Assembly (NCBI RefSeq): GCF_009659625.1
Contig: NZ_VOIW01000011.1
Span: 16,496 to 80,495 of the forward strand
Origin: Pseudomonas haemolytica
GTDB taxonomy: Bacteria > Pseudomonadota > Gammaproteobacteria > Pseudomonadales > Pseudomonadaceae
Length of the DNA: 64,000 nucleotides
Direction of reading: 5' to 3'
Shown: one piece after another, positions 16,489 through 23,859 of the stretch
Layout: each line of letters begins with the position of its first letter
Numbering within the stretch: the stretch's first letter is position 1
Translations under genes and position numbers: made by a program
The notes under the pieces: model-generated
Told to the model about the DNA's origin: nothing
The model's database searches: none
What the model saw: the letters and a program-made list of their open reading frames with translations, nothing else

Positions 16489-17747
16489 ACGTCGCGGTAG
16501 AACATATCGCCACCGATCAGCCGCCGGATAACAACAAGGCGCGCGACGTGGATTACGGTTGGCAGAGCGGCAACCACGTGGAGTTGCTGGAAAATGGCGA
16601 GGCGTACTTTCCCGCCGTGTTCGACGCCTTGCGCGGTGCCCAGCGCGAGATCCTGCTGGAAACCTTCATCCTCTTTGAAGACAAGGTCGGCCACGAACTG
16701 CAAGGCATCCTCATCGAAGCGGCGCAACGCGGGGTGAAGGTGGTGGTCAGCCTCGACGGCTTTGGTTGCGGCGAGCTGAGCCCGGCCTTTCTCGGCGAGC
16801 TGGCAGAAGCCGGAGTGACGGTGCAGATGTTCGACCCAGCCTCCAAGATCCTGGGCATTCGCACTAATTGGTTCCGCCGCCTGCACCGCAAGATCGTAGT
16901 GGTGGACGCCAGTGTGGCGTTTATCGGCGGGATCAATTTTTCCGCTGATCACTTGGCCGATTTCGGTCCCGAAGCCAAGCAGGATTACGCGGTGCAGGTG
17001 ATCGGCCCGGCAGTGGCTGACCTGCACCATTTTGCTCTCGCCCAGAACGGCCGCCAGATACGCAGCCGAAGGGGCTGGCGGCGGCGCCAGCAGCGGCCAT
17101 CGCCCTGGACGAGCGAGAAAGGCGACGGCCTGGTACGTCTGGTTTATCGCGACAATATCCAGCATCGCGATGACATCGAAGAAGCGTACATCTACGCCTT
17201 GAGCCAAGCCCGGCAGCGGGTGGTGATCGCCAACGCTTACTTCTTCCCTGGCTATCGCCTGCTGCGGGAGATCCGTAACGCAGCGCGTCGTGGCGTGCAG
17301 GTGCAATTGATCATGCAGGGCCAGCCCGACGTGCTGCTGGCCAAGCTGGCCGCGCGCATGCTCTACGACTATCTGCTCAAGGATGGCGTGGTGATTCACG
17401 AATACTGCCAGCGCCCGTTGCACGGCAAGGTCGCCTTGGTGGATGACGAATGGAGTACGGTGGGCTCAAGCAATCTCGACCCGCTGAGCCTGGCGTTGAA
17501 CCTGGAAGCCAACGTGCTGATTCGTGACCGGGCCTTCAATCAGCAGTTGTACGAACGCTTGGAAACACTCGCGAAGAATCATTGCCAGACCATGCCTGAA
17601 AAGCGCAAGCCGCGCCTGTGGCTCTGGCGCCTGACCGTGGGTTTTTTGGTGTTTCATGTGATGCGCCACTTCCCCGTGCTGACCGGCTGGTTGCCGGCTC
17701 ACAAGCCGCGCTTGAAGCCTTTTGAGAGTACGGCCCATGACGTCTGA
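16485..17747 (+). CDS. clsB: Cardiolipin synthase ClsB
   Basis: ClsB makes cardiolipin at the inner membrane by phosphatidyl transfer. The 420-residue protein is a phospholipase D superfamily member with two HKD motifs: H134/K136/D141 (in RRLHRKIVVVDASVAFIGG) and H313/K315/D320 (in RPLHGKVALVDDEWSTVGSS). As in E. coli ClsB there are no N-terminal membrane helices; a hydrophobic segment near the C-terminus (LTVGFLVFHVMRHFPVL) could attach it. A basic Arg-rich insert at about 190-206 (RQIRSRRGWRRRQQR) lies between the halves. It overlaps the preceding gene by 4 bases and the next by 11, showing a tight operon. Confidence 0.93.
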   Translation: MNVAVEHIATDQPPDNNKARDVDYGWQSGNHVELLENGEAYFPAVFDALRGAQREILLETFILFEDKVGHELQGILIEAAQRGVKVVVSLDGFGCGELSPAFLGELAEAGVTVQMFDPASKILGIRTNWFRRLHRKIVVVDASVAFIGGINFSADHLADFGPEAKQDYAVQVIGPAVADLHHFALAQNGRQIRSRRGWRRRQQRPSPWTSEKGDGLVRLVYRDNIQHRDDIEEAYIYALSQARQRVVIANAYFFPGYRLLREIRNAARRGVQVQLIMQGQPDVLLAKLAARMLYDYLLKDGVVIHEYCQRPLHGKVALVDDEWSTVGSSNLDPLSLALNLEANVLIRDRAFNQQLYERLETLAKNHCQTMPEKRKPRLWLWRLTVGFLVFHVMRHFPVLTGWLPAHKPRLKPFESTAHDV

Positions 17748-18693
17748 AACCAGCAGCTCGCGGTTCAAGCGCTGGAAGAAACCGCTGACCATTGCGTTCT
17801 TCCTGCTGCTGATCGTGCTGTTCACCCTGCTCGCCCGCCGCATCGACTGGAGCGAGGTGTTCCAGACCCTGGGCGACTTCAAGCTGCGCACGCTGCTCAT
17901 CGCCGGCGCGCTGACGTTGTGCAGTTTTATCGTCTATGCCTGTTTCGACCTGATCGGGCGTACCTACATTCGCCAGCCGCTGCGCTGGAAGCAGATCCTG
18001 CCGGTGGGGATCATCAGCTACGCATTCAACCTCAACCTCAGCGCCTGGGTCGGCGGCATTGCCATGCGTTATCGGCTGTATTCACGACTGGGCGTGAGCA
18101 CCAGCAATATCGCCAAGATCCTCGGCCTGAGCCTGGCCACCAATTGGTTTGGCTACATGGCGTTGGCCGGCGTGGTGTTCAGCAGCGGGCTAGTCACCAT
18201 GCCGCCGGGTTGGAAGCTCAGCAGCGGCGCCTTGCAAGGTGTGGGGGTGTTGTTGGTGATCGCGAGCTTGGGGTATCTGGCAGCGTGCCGGTTTTCGAAA
18301 AAACGCGCGTGGTCGGTCCGTGGCATCGAGATCAACTTGCCGTCGCTGCGCATGGCCTGTTTGCAACTGGCCCTGGGCGCCTTGAACTGGTCGCTGATGG
18401 CGGCGGTGATTTTCACCTTGCTGCCGGCCAAGCTGGATTACCCGCTGGTGTTGGGGGTATTGCTGATCAGCGCGATTGCCGGGGTGGTTACCCATATACC
18501 TGCCGGGCTTGGGGTGCTGGAGGCGGTGTTCATCGGGTTGTTGCAGCATGAGGCGTCACGCGGGAGTTTACTGGCAGGGTTGATCGCGTATCGGGCGATC
18601 TATTTTATTTGCCCGCTGTTGATTGCGCTGGTGATGTACTTGGGGGTGGAGGCGAAAGCCAAGGCGTTGCGGGTGAAGAAGACACCCGCCTAG
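17737..18693 (+). CDS. ybhN: YbhN-family membrane protein (LPG synthase transmembrane domain, UPF0104)
   Basis: A 318-residue inner-membrane protein with about eight predicted helices, beginning after a cytosolic basic head (SRFKRWKKP) with IAFFLLLIVLFTLLARRI. It belongs to the lysylphosphatidylglycerol synthase transmembrane (flippase-like) family. The stretch GGIAMRYRLYSRLG and the C-terminal THIPAGLGVLEAVFIGLL are typical. No aminoacyl-transferase domain is attached, so it is not MprF itself. Its gene neighbour is a cardiolipin synthase, as in E. coli, suggesting a role in moving or controlling anionic lipids; the function is not proven. The ATG at 17737 overlaps the end of clsB. It is convergent with the hydrolase gene, with only 4 bases between stops and no visible terminator. 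Confidence 0.87.
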   Translation: MTSETSSSRFKRWKKPLTIAFFLLLIVLFTLLARRIDWSEVFQTLGDFKLRTLLIAGALTLCSFIVYACFDLIGRTYIRQPLRWKQILPVGIISYAFNLNLSAWVGGIAMRYRLYSRLGVSTSNIAKILGLSLATNWFGYMALAGVVFSSGLVTMPPGWKLSSGALQGVGVLLVIASLGYLAACRFSKKRAWSVRGIEINLPSLRMACLQLALGALNWSLMAAVIFTLLPAKLDYPLVLGVLLISAIAGVVTHIPAGLGVLEAVFIGLLQHEASRGSLLAGLIAYRAIYFICPLLIALVMYLGVEAKAKALRVKKTPA

Positions 18694-18697
18694 CACC

Positions 18698-19453
18698 TTA
18701 GCGCGACTGAATGATGCTTAACCGTTCACCCACCACCATCTCGGTAATCCAGTCGACCAGAATCGATGTGTAGGCCTGCTGCGATACCGGGTCGCTCAAG
18801 GAATGGTCGGCGCCATCGATGATGCGGTGGGTCAATGAATGGGTCTGCTGGCATGCAGCGCGATAGCTCATGATGGTGGCGTGGGGCACATGGTCGTCGG
18901 TTTCTGATTCGACGATCAGCACATCGCCGGTAAATTGCGCACAGGCATGCAGGGCACGGTTGGTTTCGGCATGCACGAGCGTGCCGCGGTAATCCATCAA
19001 ATCGGCTTTATCCAACTCACGCTTGGGCTTGAGCCATTCCTGGTCGCGGTACAGTGCGGGCACCCGCAGCGCCAGCCAACGCACTGGGCGCAATGAGGTG
19101 AGGATCGCCGCCAGGTAGCCGCCATAGCTGGTGCCCACCACCGCCACCGCCGACGTATCGATAGCCGGGTGGGAGAGCAGGCGGTCGTAGGCGGCCAACA
19201 GGTCGCGCAGGTTGTCTTCGCGGGTAACGCGGGATAACGGGATACCGGTGCCAGCGTGGCCGCGCAGGTCGAAGGTCAGGCATACACACCCAAGGCCGGC
19301 GATGCCTTTGGCTCGCTCCAGGTCACGTTCCTGACTGCCGCCCCAACCGTGCACGAACAACACGCCGGGCACTTTGGATTTGGGGCTGAGGAATGTCCCG
19401 CTCATCTGTTCGTCGTCTATATCGATGGTGATGCTCTCGCTTCTAGCCGTCAT
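18698..19453 (-). CDS. Alpha/beta hydrolase
   Basis: A 251-residue cytosolic serine hydrolase of the alpha/beta fold. The oxyanion region HGWGGS (35-40), the nucleophile elbow GTSYGG with Ser109, an acidic residue in ESETDDHVP (Asp186/187) and His217 in DGADHSLSD complete the catalytic triad. It resembles dienelactone-hydrolase and acyl-peptide-hydrolase-like esterases, so the substrate may be a small ester or peptide; it cannot be told from sequence. The start overlaps the last 11 bases of the DUF3182 gene, so the two form an operon and may act in one pathway. Confidence 0.85.
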   Translation of the reverse strand: MTARSESITIDIDDEQMSGTFLSPKSKVPGVLFVHGWGGSQERDLERAKGIAGLGCVCLTFDLRGHAGTGIPLSRVTREDNLRDLLAAYDRLLSHPAIDTSAVAVVGTSYGGYLAAILTSLRPVRWLALRVPALYRDQEWLKPKRELDKADLMDYRGTLVHAETNRALHACAQFTGDVLIVESETDDHVPHATIMSYRAACQQTHSLTHRIIDGADHSLSDPVSQQAYTSILVDWITEMVVGERLSIIQSR

Positions 19454-20552
19454 AAGTTTTAACCGTCACATACTTGAGAAGAAAGTCGCTGTTTTCGGCC
19501 GGGCCTCGGTACACTTCGATGGCATCCGCCGGTAGCGCTTGGTCCACGTAGGTTTCCACCGAGGACACACGGATGGCCTTCAGACCCGGGTTATTGATGA
19601 AGCTCTGCAAGGCCGCGACCTCCGCGCTACTGGCCCCACCCATGCGCCAGGATTGCTCGAGCACGCCACTGCGACGCTGGCCGTTACTGTCCAGGCCTTG
19701 GGCGATATCGTAGTTGCGCCGCGAGGCGTAGAAGCCTGGGTAGGCTTCGTCGGCAGCGTTGTCGAATACCTGGGCCTGCTCGATGGCTTCACGCACATCC
19801 GCAGGCAACGCCAGCTTGAGCAGGTCTTCGTAGTAGCCGGGAACGACCAGCAGGTTGGAGCCGCCGTAAACCTCTTCGCCGTGCCCGTCTTGCGTCAGGT
19901 ACTGCTCGCCGCAGTAGCTGAAAATGTGATCGCCGATAAAGCTCTGGCCCACACTGTGGGTGACCACGTCGTGCAGGTCTTGTTCCAGCACCACGCCTTC
20001 TTCGAACACGCTGGCTGCCTCGGGGCGCGCCAGGATCGTGTCGAGTTCATCGAGGCTGTGGATAACTTCCTGACCCCGCCCGGCGCAGTCGTGCACGGGC
20101 TTCATGCGAATCGGGCCGCTGTAGAGCAAGCGGATGGCGGCGGGCCTGGCATCTTGCAGGGCGAACACACTCAAGCCGTCCAACACGACTTCGCGCACGC
20201 GCTCGCAGAATACCGGCGACCAGCCTTCAGGCGCCTTTGCCTCAGGGCTCAGCAAGCCATGGCTGATGGCTTTGGTGCAGATGAAATCGTGATCGACATA
20301 CCCGCCCCACAGATCTTCCGGCCCATTGATATTAAGTTCGTGCGCTTGGGCGGGCCCGACCAGGGTCTGCGTGGGCAGCAAGTACAGCTCACGGCCGGCG
20401 TGCACGTCGGCATCGTAGCTGCCACCGAATTTGAGCCCGAGGATCTGCGCCAGCCAGCGGGCCAAAGCGCGGTTGGTTTCGATTTCATGCTGCGGCGCGC
20501 TCGCGCGCGTGGAGTGCGCGACGACCAGCTTTTTGCGATTCGTTGGGGTCAT
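19443..20552 (-). CDS. DUF3182 family protein
   Basis: A 369-residue protein of a family found mainly in pseudomonads and relatives, without a known function. The frame is open far upstream, but the ATG at 20552 starts with MTPTNRKKLVVAHSTRASAP, and the upstream part is only the shadow of the glxA gene. A central region (YSGPIRMKPVHDCAGRGQEV, then VVLEQDLHD) recalls the shape of ATP-grasp ligases, where Lys and Glu residues hold ATP; this is a weak impression. There is no signal peptide or membrane helix. It is the first gene of a pair with an alpha/beta hydrolase. The 173 bases between it and glxA hold no gene. Confidence 0.75.
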   Translation of the reverse strand: MTPTNRKKLVVAHSTRASAPQHEIETNRALARWLAQILGLKFGGSYDADVHAGRELYLLPTQTLVGPAQAHELNINGPEDLWGGYVDHDFICTKAISHGLLSPEAKAPEGWSPVFCERVREVVLDGLSVFALQDARPAAIRLLYSGPIRMKPVHDCAGRGQEVIHSLDELDTILARPEAASVFEEGVVLEQDLHDVVTHSVGQSFIGDHIFSYCGEQYLTQDGHGEEVYGGSNLLVVPGYYEDLLKLALPADVREAIEQAQVFDNAADEAYPGFYASRRNYDIAQGLDSNGQRRSGVLEQSWRMGGASSAEVAALQSFINNPGLKAIRVSSVETYVDQALPADAIEVYRGPAENSDFLLKYVTVKTYDG

Positions 20553-20725
20553 GCGTCCCCCTTGGCCATTCAGCCGGGTATGTAACATGAAAGCTGCATG
20601 GATCAGGCCAACGCGCGGCGTTTGGACGGATGGTTTATAAATCAACCAGTTGCGGAAAAAGTGATGGCCGTTAGCCTGTTCTATTCTGCACGACACGCGC
20701 TTTACCACACGGCGTTCTGCACGAT

Positions 20726-21697
20726 TCAAACACCAAACCGGTTGCGGTAATCGCTGGGTGCCAGGCCAGTGATCTTCTTGAAGGTCGCGCGAAAGGCGCT
20801 GGGATCCTGATAGCCCACGGTCCAGGCGATGTGGTCGATGGTACCGTTGGTGAACTCCAGCATCTGCCGTGCTTTGCCCACCCGCAGATGCTGGCAGTAT
20901 TCGGTGGGTTTCAAACCGGTCGCATTGCGAAAGCGCCGCAGGAAGGTGCGCTCTTCCAGGTTCGCCTCCCGCGCCATCGCCGCCACGCCGACATCCACCG
21001 CGCCACTGGCTTGCAGCCAATGCTGGACCTTGAGGATCGCACTGTCACCATGCCTGAGAATCGGCGCAAAGTTACTGCCGCACTGGCTGGCGCTGTCACT
21101 GTGTTCGATCACCAGAAACCGCGCCGTATCGGCCGCGACGCTTGGCCCCATCAGCCGGTCGACCAGGCGCAGGCCCAGTTCGGACCAGGCCATCAGCCCG
21201 GCGGTGGTGATCAGGTCACCGTCATCGACGATGGGCTTATCCGCTTCCAGGCGTACCGCCGGGTAATGGGCCGCGAAAGACTTCGAGGACGACCAGTGGG
21301 TGGTGGCGCTGCGCCCGTCCAACAGCCCGCTGCGCGCCAGCATGATCGAGCCGATGCACACGCCTCCGATTACCGTGCCGGCCGCATGCTGCTGGCGGAT
21401 CCACTCCAGCAGCGCAGGCGGCGCCTGATCCTCGGTGAACTCGCCGATCGAAGGTGGCACCAGCAAGGCCATCATCGGTTGGTCCGGGCCTGGGTGGCTG
21501 TCGAACGCGCGTGCGGGTGTGCCGTGAGCATCTACCTGCCAGTGACTGACCCGCAACAGTGGCAGTTGAACAGTGCGATGCTCGGCGGCGATGCGATTAG
21601 CGACCCCGAACAGGTCGGTCAGGCCATGCACCGCAGCCAGTTGTGCGCCTTGGTAGATCAACACACCCAGTTCCACAGTCCCGCGTTCCACGGCCAT
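20726..21697 (-). CDS. GlxA-type transcriptional regulator (amidotransferase-like domain plus AraC HTH)
   Basis: A 323-residue regulator. The N-terminal DJ-1/PfpI-like domain (about 8-190) keeps the Cys114 elbow in GGVCIGSIMLARSG but is used in this family as a sensor. The C-terminal AraC domain has two helix-turn-helix units (MAREANLEERTFLRRFRNAT and IDHIAWTVGYQDPSAFRATF). GGGGGAGAA gives a ribosome site for the ATG at 21697; the frame extends upstream to 21733 without one. It is divergent from an isochorismatase-type hydrolase 96 bases away, the usual place for the target of such a regulator. The inducer is unknown; family members respond to quaternary amines and related metabolites. Confidence 0.88.
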   Translation of the reverse strand: MAVERGTVELGVLIYQGAQLAAVHGLTDLFGVANRIAAEHRTVQLPLLRVSHWQVDAHGTPARAFDSHPGPDQPMMALLVPPSIGEFTEDQAPPALLEWIRQQHAAGTVIGGVCIGSIMLARSGLLDGRSATTHWSSSKSFAAHYPAVRLEADKPIVDDGDLITTAGLMAWSELGLRLVDRLMGPSVAADTARFLVIEHSDSASQCGSNFAPILRHGDSAILKVQHWLQASGAVDVGVAAMAREANLEERTFLRRFRNATGLKPTEYCQHLRVGKARQMLEFTNGTIDHIAWTVGYQDPSAFRATFKKITGLAPSDYRNRFGV

Positions 21698-21793
21698 TGT
21701 CAGTTCTCCCCCTGTTATTGTCGGTGCAGCCAATCCTCGGCCTGATCGCCAGCTAAGATACTAGGCCCATCAACCCATCACGAGGTAACACAC

Positions 21794-22357
21794 ATGGCCA
21801 AGCAGGCGCTCATCCTAATCGATATCCAGAACGACTACTTCCCGCAGGGCAAGTGGCCGCTCGACGGCGTGGAAGCCGCGGCGGACAAGGCGGCGCAAGT
21901 GCTACAGGCGTTTCGCCAGGCCGGCGATGCAGTGATTCATGTGCGGCATGAATTTGAAGGCGACGACGCACCGTTCTTTACCCCGGGCTCCGAAGGCGCG
22001 CACTTGCACGCCAAGGTGTTGAACGAGGGCGAAGAACCCGTAGTGCTCAAACACTTTGTGAATGCGTTTCGCCAAACCAACCTGCGCACATTGCTGGAAC
22101 AGCGCAGCATCACCGATGTGGTGGTAGTCGGTAGCATGAGCCATATGTGCGTTGATGCGGTGGTGCGGGCGGCAGCGGATCTGGGCTACAAGGTTACGGT
22201 GATCCATGATGCGTGCGCCACCCGCGATCAGGCGTTCAACGGGCAGGTGATTCCGGCGGCTCAGGTACAAGGCGCGTATATGGCGGCCCTGGCATTCGGC
22301 TATGCGAGCGTGGTGTCGGCGGATGAATTCTTGAAGGTACAGGTGGCGGCCGCGTGA
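21794..22357 (+). CDS. Isochorismatase-family cysteine hydrolase
   Basis: A 187-residue hydrolase of the isochorismatase/nicotinamidase superfamily. The catalytic triad is readable: Asp10 (ILIDIQNDYF), Lys86 (EEPVVLKHFVNAF) and Cys119 (VVGSMSHMCVDAVVRAA), with the family cis-peptide just before the Cys. Substrates in this group are amides such as nicotinamide, N-carbamoylsarcosine or ureidoacrylate; the sequence does not decide. It is divergent from a GlxA-type regulator that probably controls it. Its stop lies 21 bases from that of the convergent tam gene. Confidence 0.9.
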   Translation: MAKQALILIDIQNDYFPQGKWPLDGVEAAADKAAQVLQAFRQAGDAVIHVRHEFEGDDAPFFTPGSEGAHLHAKVLNEGEEPVVLKHFVNAFRQTNLRTLLEQRSITDVVVVGSMSHMCVDAVVRAAADLGYKVTVIHDACATRDQAFNGQVIPAAQVQGAYMAALAFGYASVVSADEFLKVQVAAA

Positions 22358-22378
22358 CCGCCACACGGGTCGGTGGTT

Positions 22379-23140
22379 TTAGCGTGTAGCGATGATGAAC
22401 AGGCGCGGGAATGGCAGCAGTACGGTGCCATCGGCCAGGGCTGGATAAGCCTGGATGATTCGCGCCTGGTATTCCTGTAGGAACGCGGCTTTTTCATCGT
22501 CGGTCAACGGCGCTAGAAAGGGCCGCAATGCCGACGCCTTGAACCACTCCACCACCGCCGCGTGACCTACCAGCGGGTGCTGATAAGTGGTGCGCCATAT
22601 ATCCACGGTGCTGCAATGCTTGCTCAGCAGTTCGTAGTAGTAGCTCGCAGTGTGCCGTTCGTTGTGTCTGATCGCGCCGATCTTCGCGGACCATGGGCCA
22701 TCGGCCGCGATTTCGCGGGCCAGGCGGTGGGCGGGCTCGTCAAGGTTGTCTGGCGTTTGCACCGCCAGCGTACCGCCCGGGTTCAGTTGGTTGACCAAGT
22801 GCGGGTAGAGCGTGGCGTGGTCGGGCAGCCATTGCAGTGAGGCATTGGCCAGGATCACATCGAAGGTTTGGGCTGGACTCCAGGCACCGATATCGGCCAG
22901 CTCGAAGTTCAACGCCGGTCGACGTTTACGGGCATCGACCAGCATGTCATCGGAGCTGTCGATGCCGGTGACGTGCGCTTGGGGGAAACGCTCAGCCAGC
23001 ACTTCAGTGGAGTTACCCGGCCCACAACCCAAGTCAATGGCTGTGCGTACGTCAGTAGAGGGAATAGCCGCCACCAGGTCACGAACGGGGCGAGTGCGCT
23101 GCTGTTCGAACATCGTGTATTGCTTGGCGGACCAGGTCAT
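22379..23140 (-). CDS. tam: Trans-aconitate 2-methyltransferase
   Basis: Tam methylates trans-aconitate, which forms spontaneously from cis-aconitate and inhibits aconitase; the ester is harmless. The 253-residue product fits the family. It begins MTWSAKQYTMFEQQRTRPVR, the typical Tam N-terminus, so the start at 23140 is preferred over upstream in-frame codons. SAM motif I is AIDLGCGPGNSTEVL, followed by VTGIDSSDDML and the DVILANASLQWLPD stretch where the family keeps a Trp. It is probably a single-gene unit. The ssb terminator lies 126 bases upstream of its start. Confidence 0.92.
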   Translation of the reverse strand: MTWSAKQYTMFEQQRTRPVRDLVAAIPSTDVRTAIDLGCGPGNSTEVLAERFPQAHVTGIDSSDDMLVDARKRRPALNFELADIGAWSPAQTFDVILANASLQWLPDHATLYPHLVNQLNPGGTLAVQTPDNLDEPAHRLAREIAADGPWSAKIGAIRHNERHTASYYYELLSKHCSTVDIWRTTYQHPLVGHAAVVEWFKASALRPFLAPLTDDEKAAFLQEYQARIIQAYPALADGTVLLPFPRLFIIATR

Positions 23141-23265
23141 CACGGCTTTCCTTCGTTTGAGAGGTTGGCTACAGCCTAAATCTTGTGACTCAAGAGAACA
23201 AATGCCAGGTTTGGAGTGCCGCCGGTGCACGGAGAACCCGTGCGCAGCACCTGCGTATAGGCCAC

Positions 23266-23305
23266 AAAAAACCCCCGAAGCTTTCGCTATCGGGGGTTTT
23301 GTTTG
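23266..23305 (-). terminator. Rho-independent terminator of ssb
   Basis: AAAACCCCCGA pairs with TCGGGGGTTTT around a short loop (AGCTTTCGCTA). Read on the minus strand, the stem is followed by a T-rich tail (TTTTTTGTGG). It lies just after the ssb stop and separates ssb from tam. Confidence 0.92.
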
Positions 23306-23322
23306 TTCCGGGGGCTTAGACC

Positions 23323-23850
23323 TCAGAACGGGATATCGTCGTCAAAGCTGTCGAAATCCGGGGCCGGTTGAGGAGCAGCCTGCTGTGGAGGCGGTGCCTG
23401 GCGCGACTGTTGCGGTGCCGACTGCTGCGGGCGCGGAGCCTGCTGGCGTGGGGCCGGAGCGGACTGCTGGTAGTTGTTGCCCCCGCCTTGTTGGTCGCCC
23501 TGCTGTGGACGACCGCCCAGCAGTTGCATGGTGCCTTGCATGTCGACCACGATTTCGGTGGTGTAACGCTTGATACCGTCTTTTTCCCACTCGCGGGTTT
23601 GCAGTTTGCCTTCGATGTAGACCTGCGAACCTTTGCGCAGGTACTCACCGGCGATCTCTGCGACCTTGCCGAACATCGACACACGGTGCCATTCGGTTTT
23701 CTCGACCTTTTGGCCGGTCTGCTTGTCGGTCCACTGTTCGCTGGTCGCCAGACTCAGGTTGGTCACGGCGTTACCGTTAGGCAAGTAGCGAACTTCGGGA
23801 TCCTGGCCGCAAGTACCGACCAATATGACTTTGTTAACCCCACGGGCCAT
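23323..23850 (-). CDS. ssb: Single-stranded DNA-binding protein SSB
   Basis: SSB coats single-stranded DNA and recruits repair and replication partners. The 175-residue product has the OB fold (about 1-110: MARGVNKVILVGTCGQDPEV, then NAVTNLSLATSEQW). A Gln/Pro/Gly-rich flexible linker follows, then the acidic partner-binding tip DFDSFDDDIPF that docks RecQ, PriA, RecO and others. The linker carries repeated AP-Q-Q runs, which makes it low-complexity. It lies 9 bases after the transporter gene and may be co-transcribed with it. In many gammaproteobacteria ssb and uvrA are adjacent and SOS-controlled; here the transporter lies between them. Confidence 0.97.
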   Translation of the reverse strand: MARGVNKVILVGTCGQDPEVRYLPNGNAVTNLSLATSEQWTDKQTGQKVEKTEWHRVSMFGKVAEIAGEYLRKGSQVYIEGKLQTREWEKDGIKRYTTEIVVDMQGTMQLLGGRPQQGDQQGGGNNYQQSAPAPRQQAPRPQQSAPQQSRQAPPPQQAAPQPAPDFDSFDDDIPF

Positions 23851-23859
23851 AACGTTCTC

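Noticed and set aside
19539..20585. Plus-strand frame of 348 codons opposite the DUF3182 gene
   Set aside because: Shadow; the minus-strand frame has a better start, operon context and recognisable family.
20553..21020. 5' extension of the DUF3182 frame into the glxA region
   Set aside because: The added residues copy the alternative frame of the glxA 3' end and have no family match; the ATG at 20552 is the usual start.
23400..23480. Repetitive Gln/Pro/Ala coding stretch in ssb considered as a tandem repeat or possible frameshift site
   Set aside because: It is the normal low-complexity linker of SSB and stays in frame up to the conserved acidic tip.
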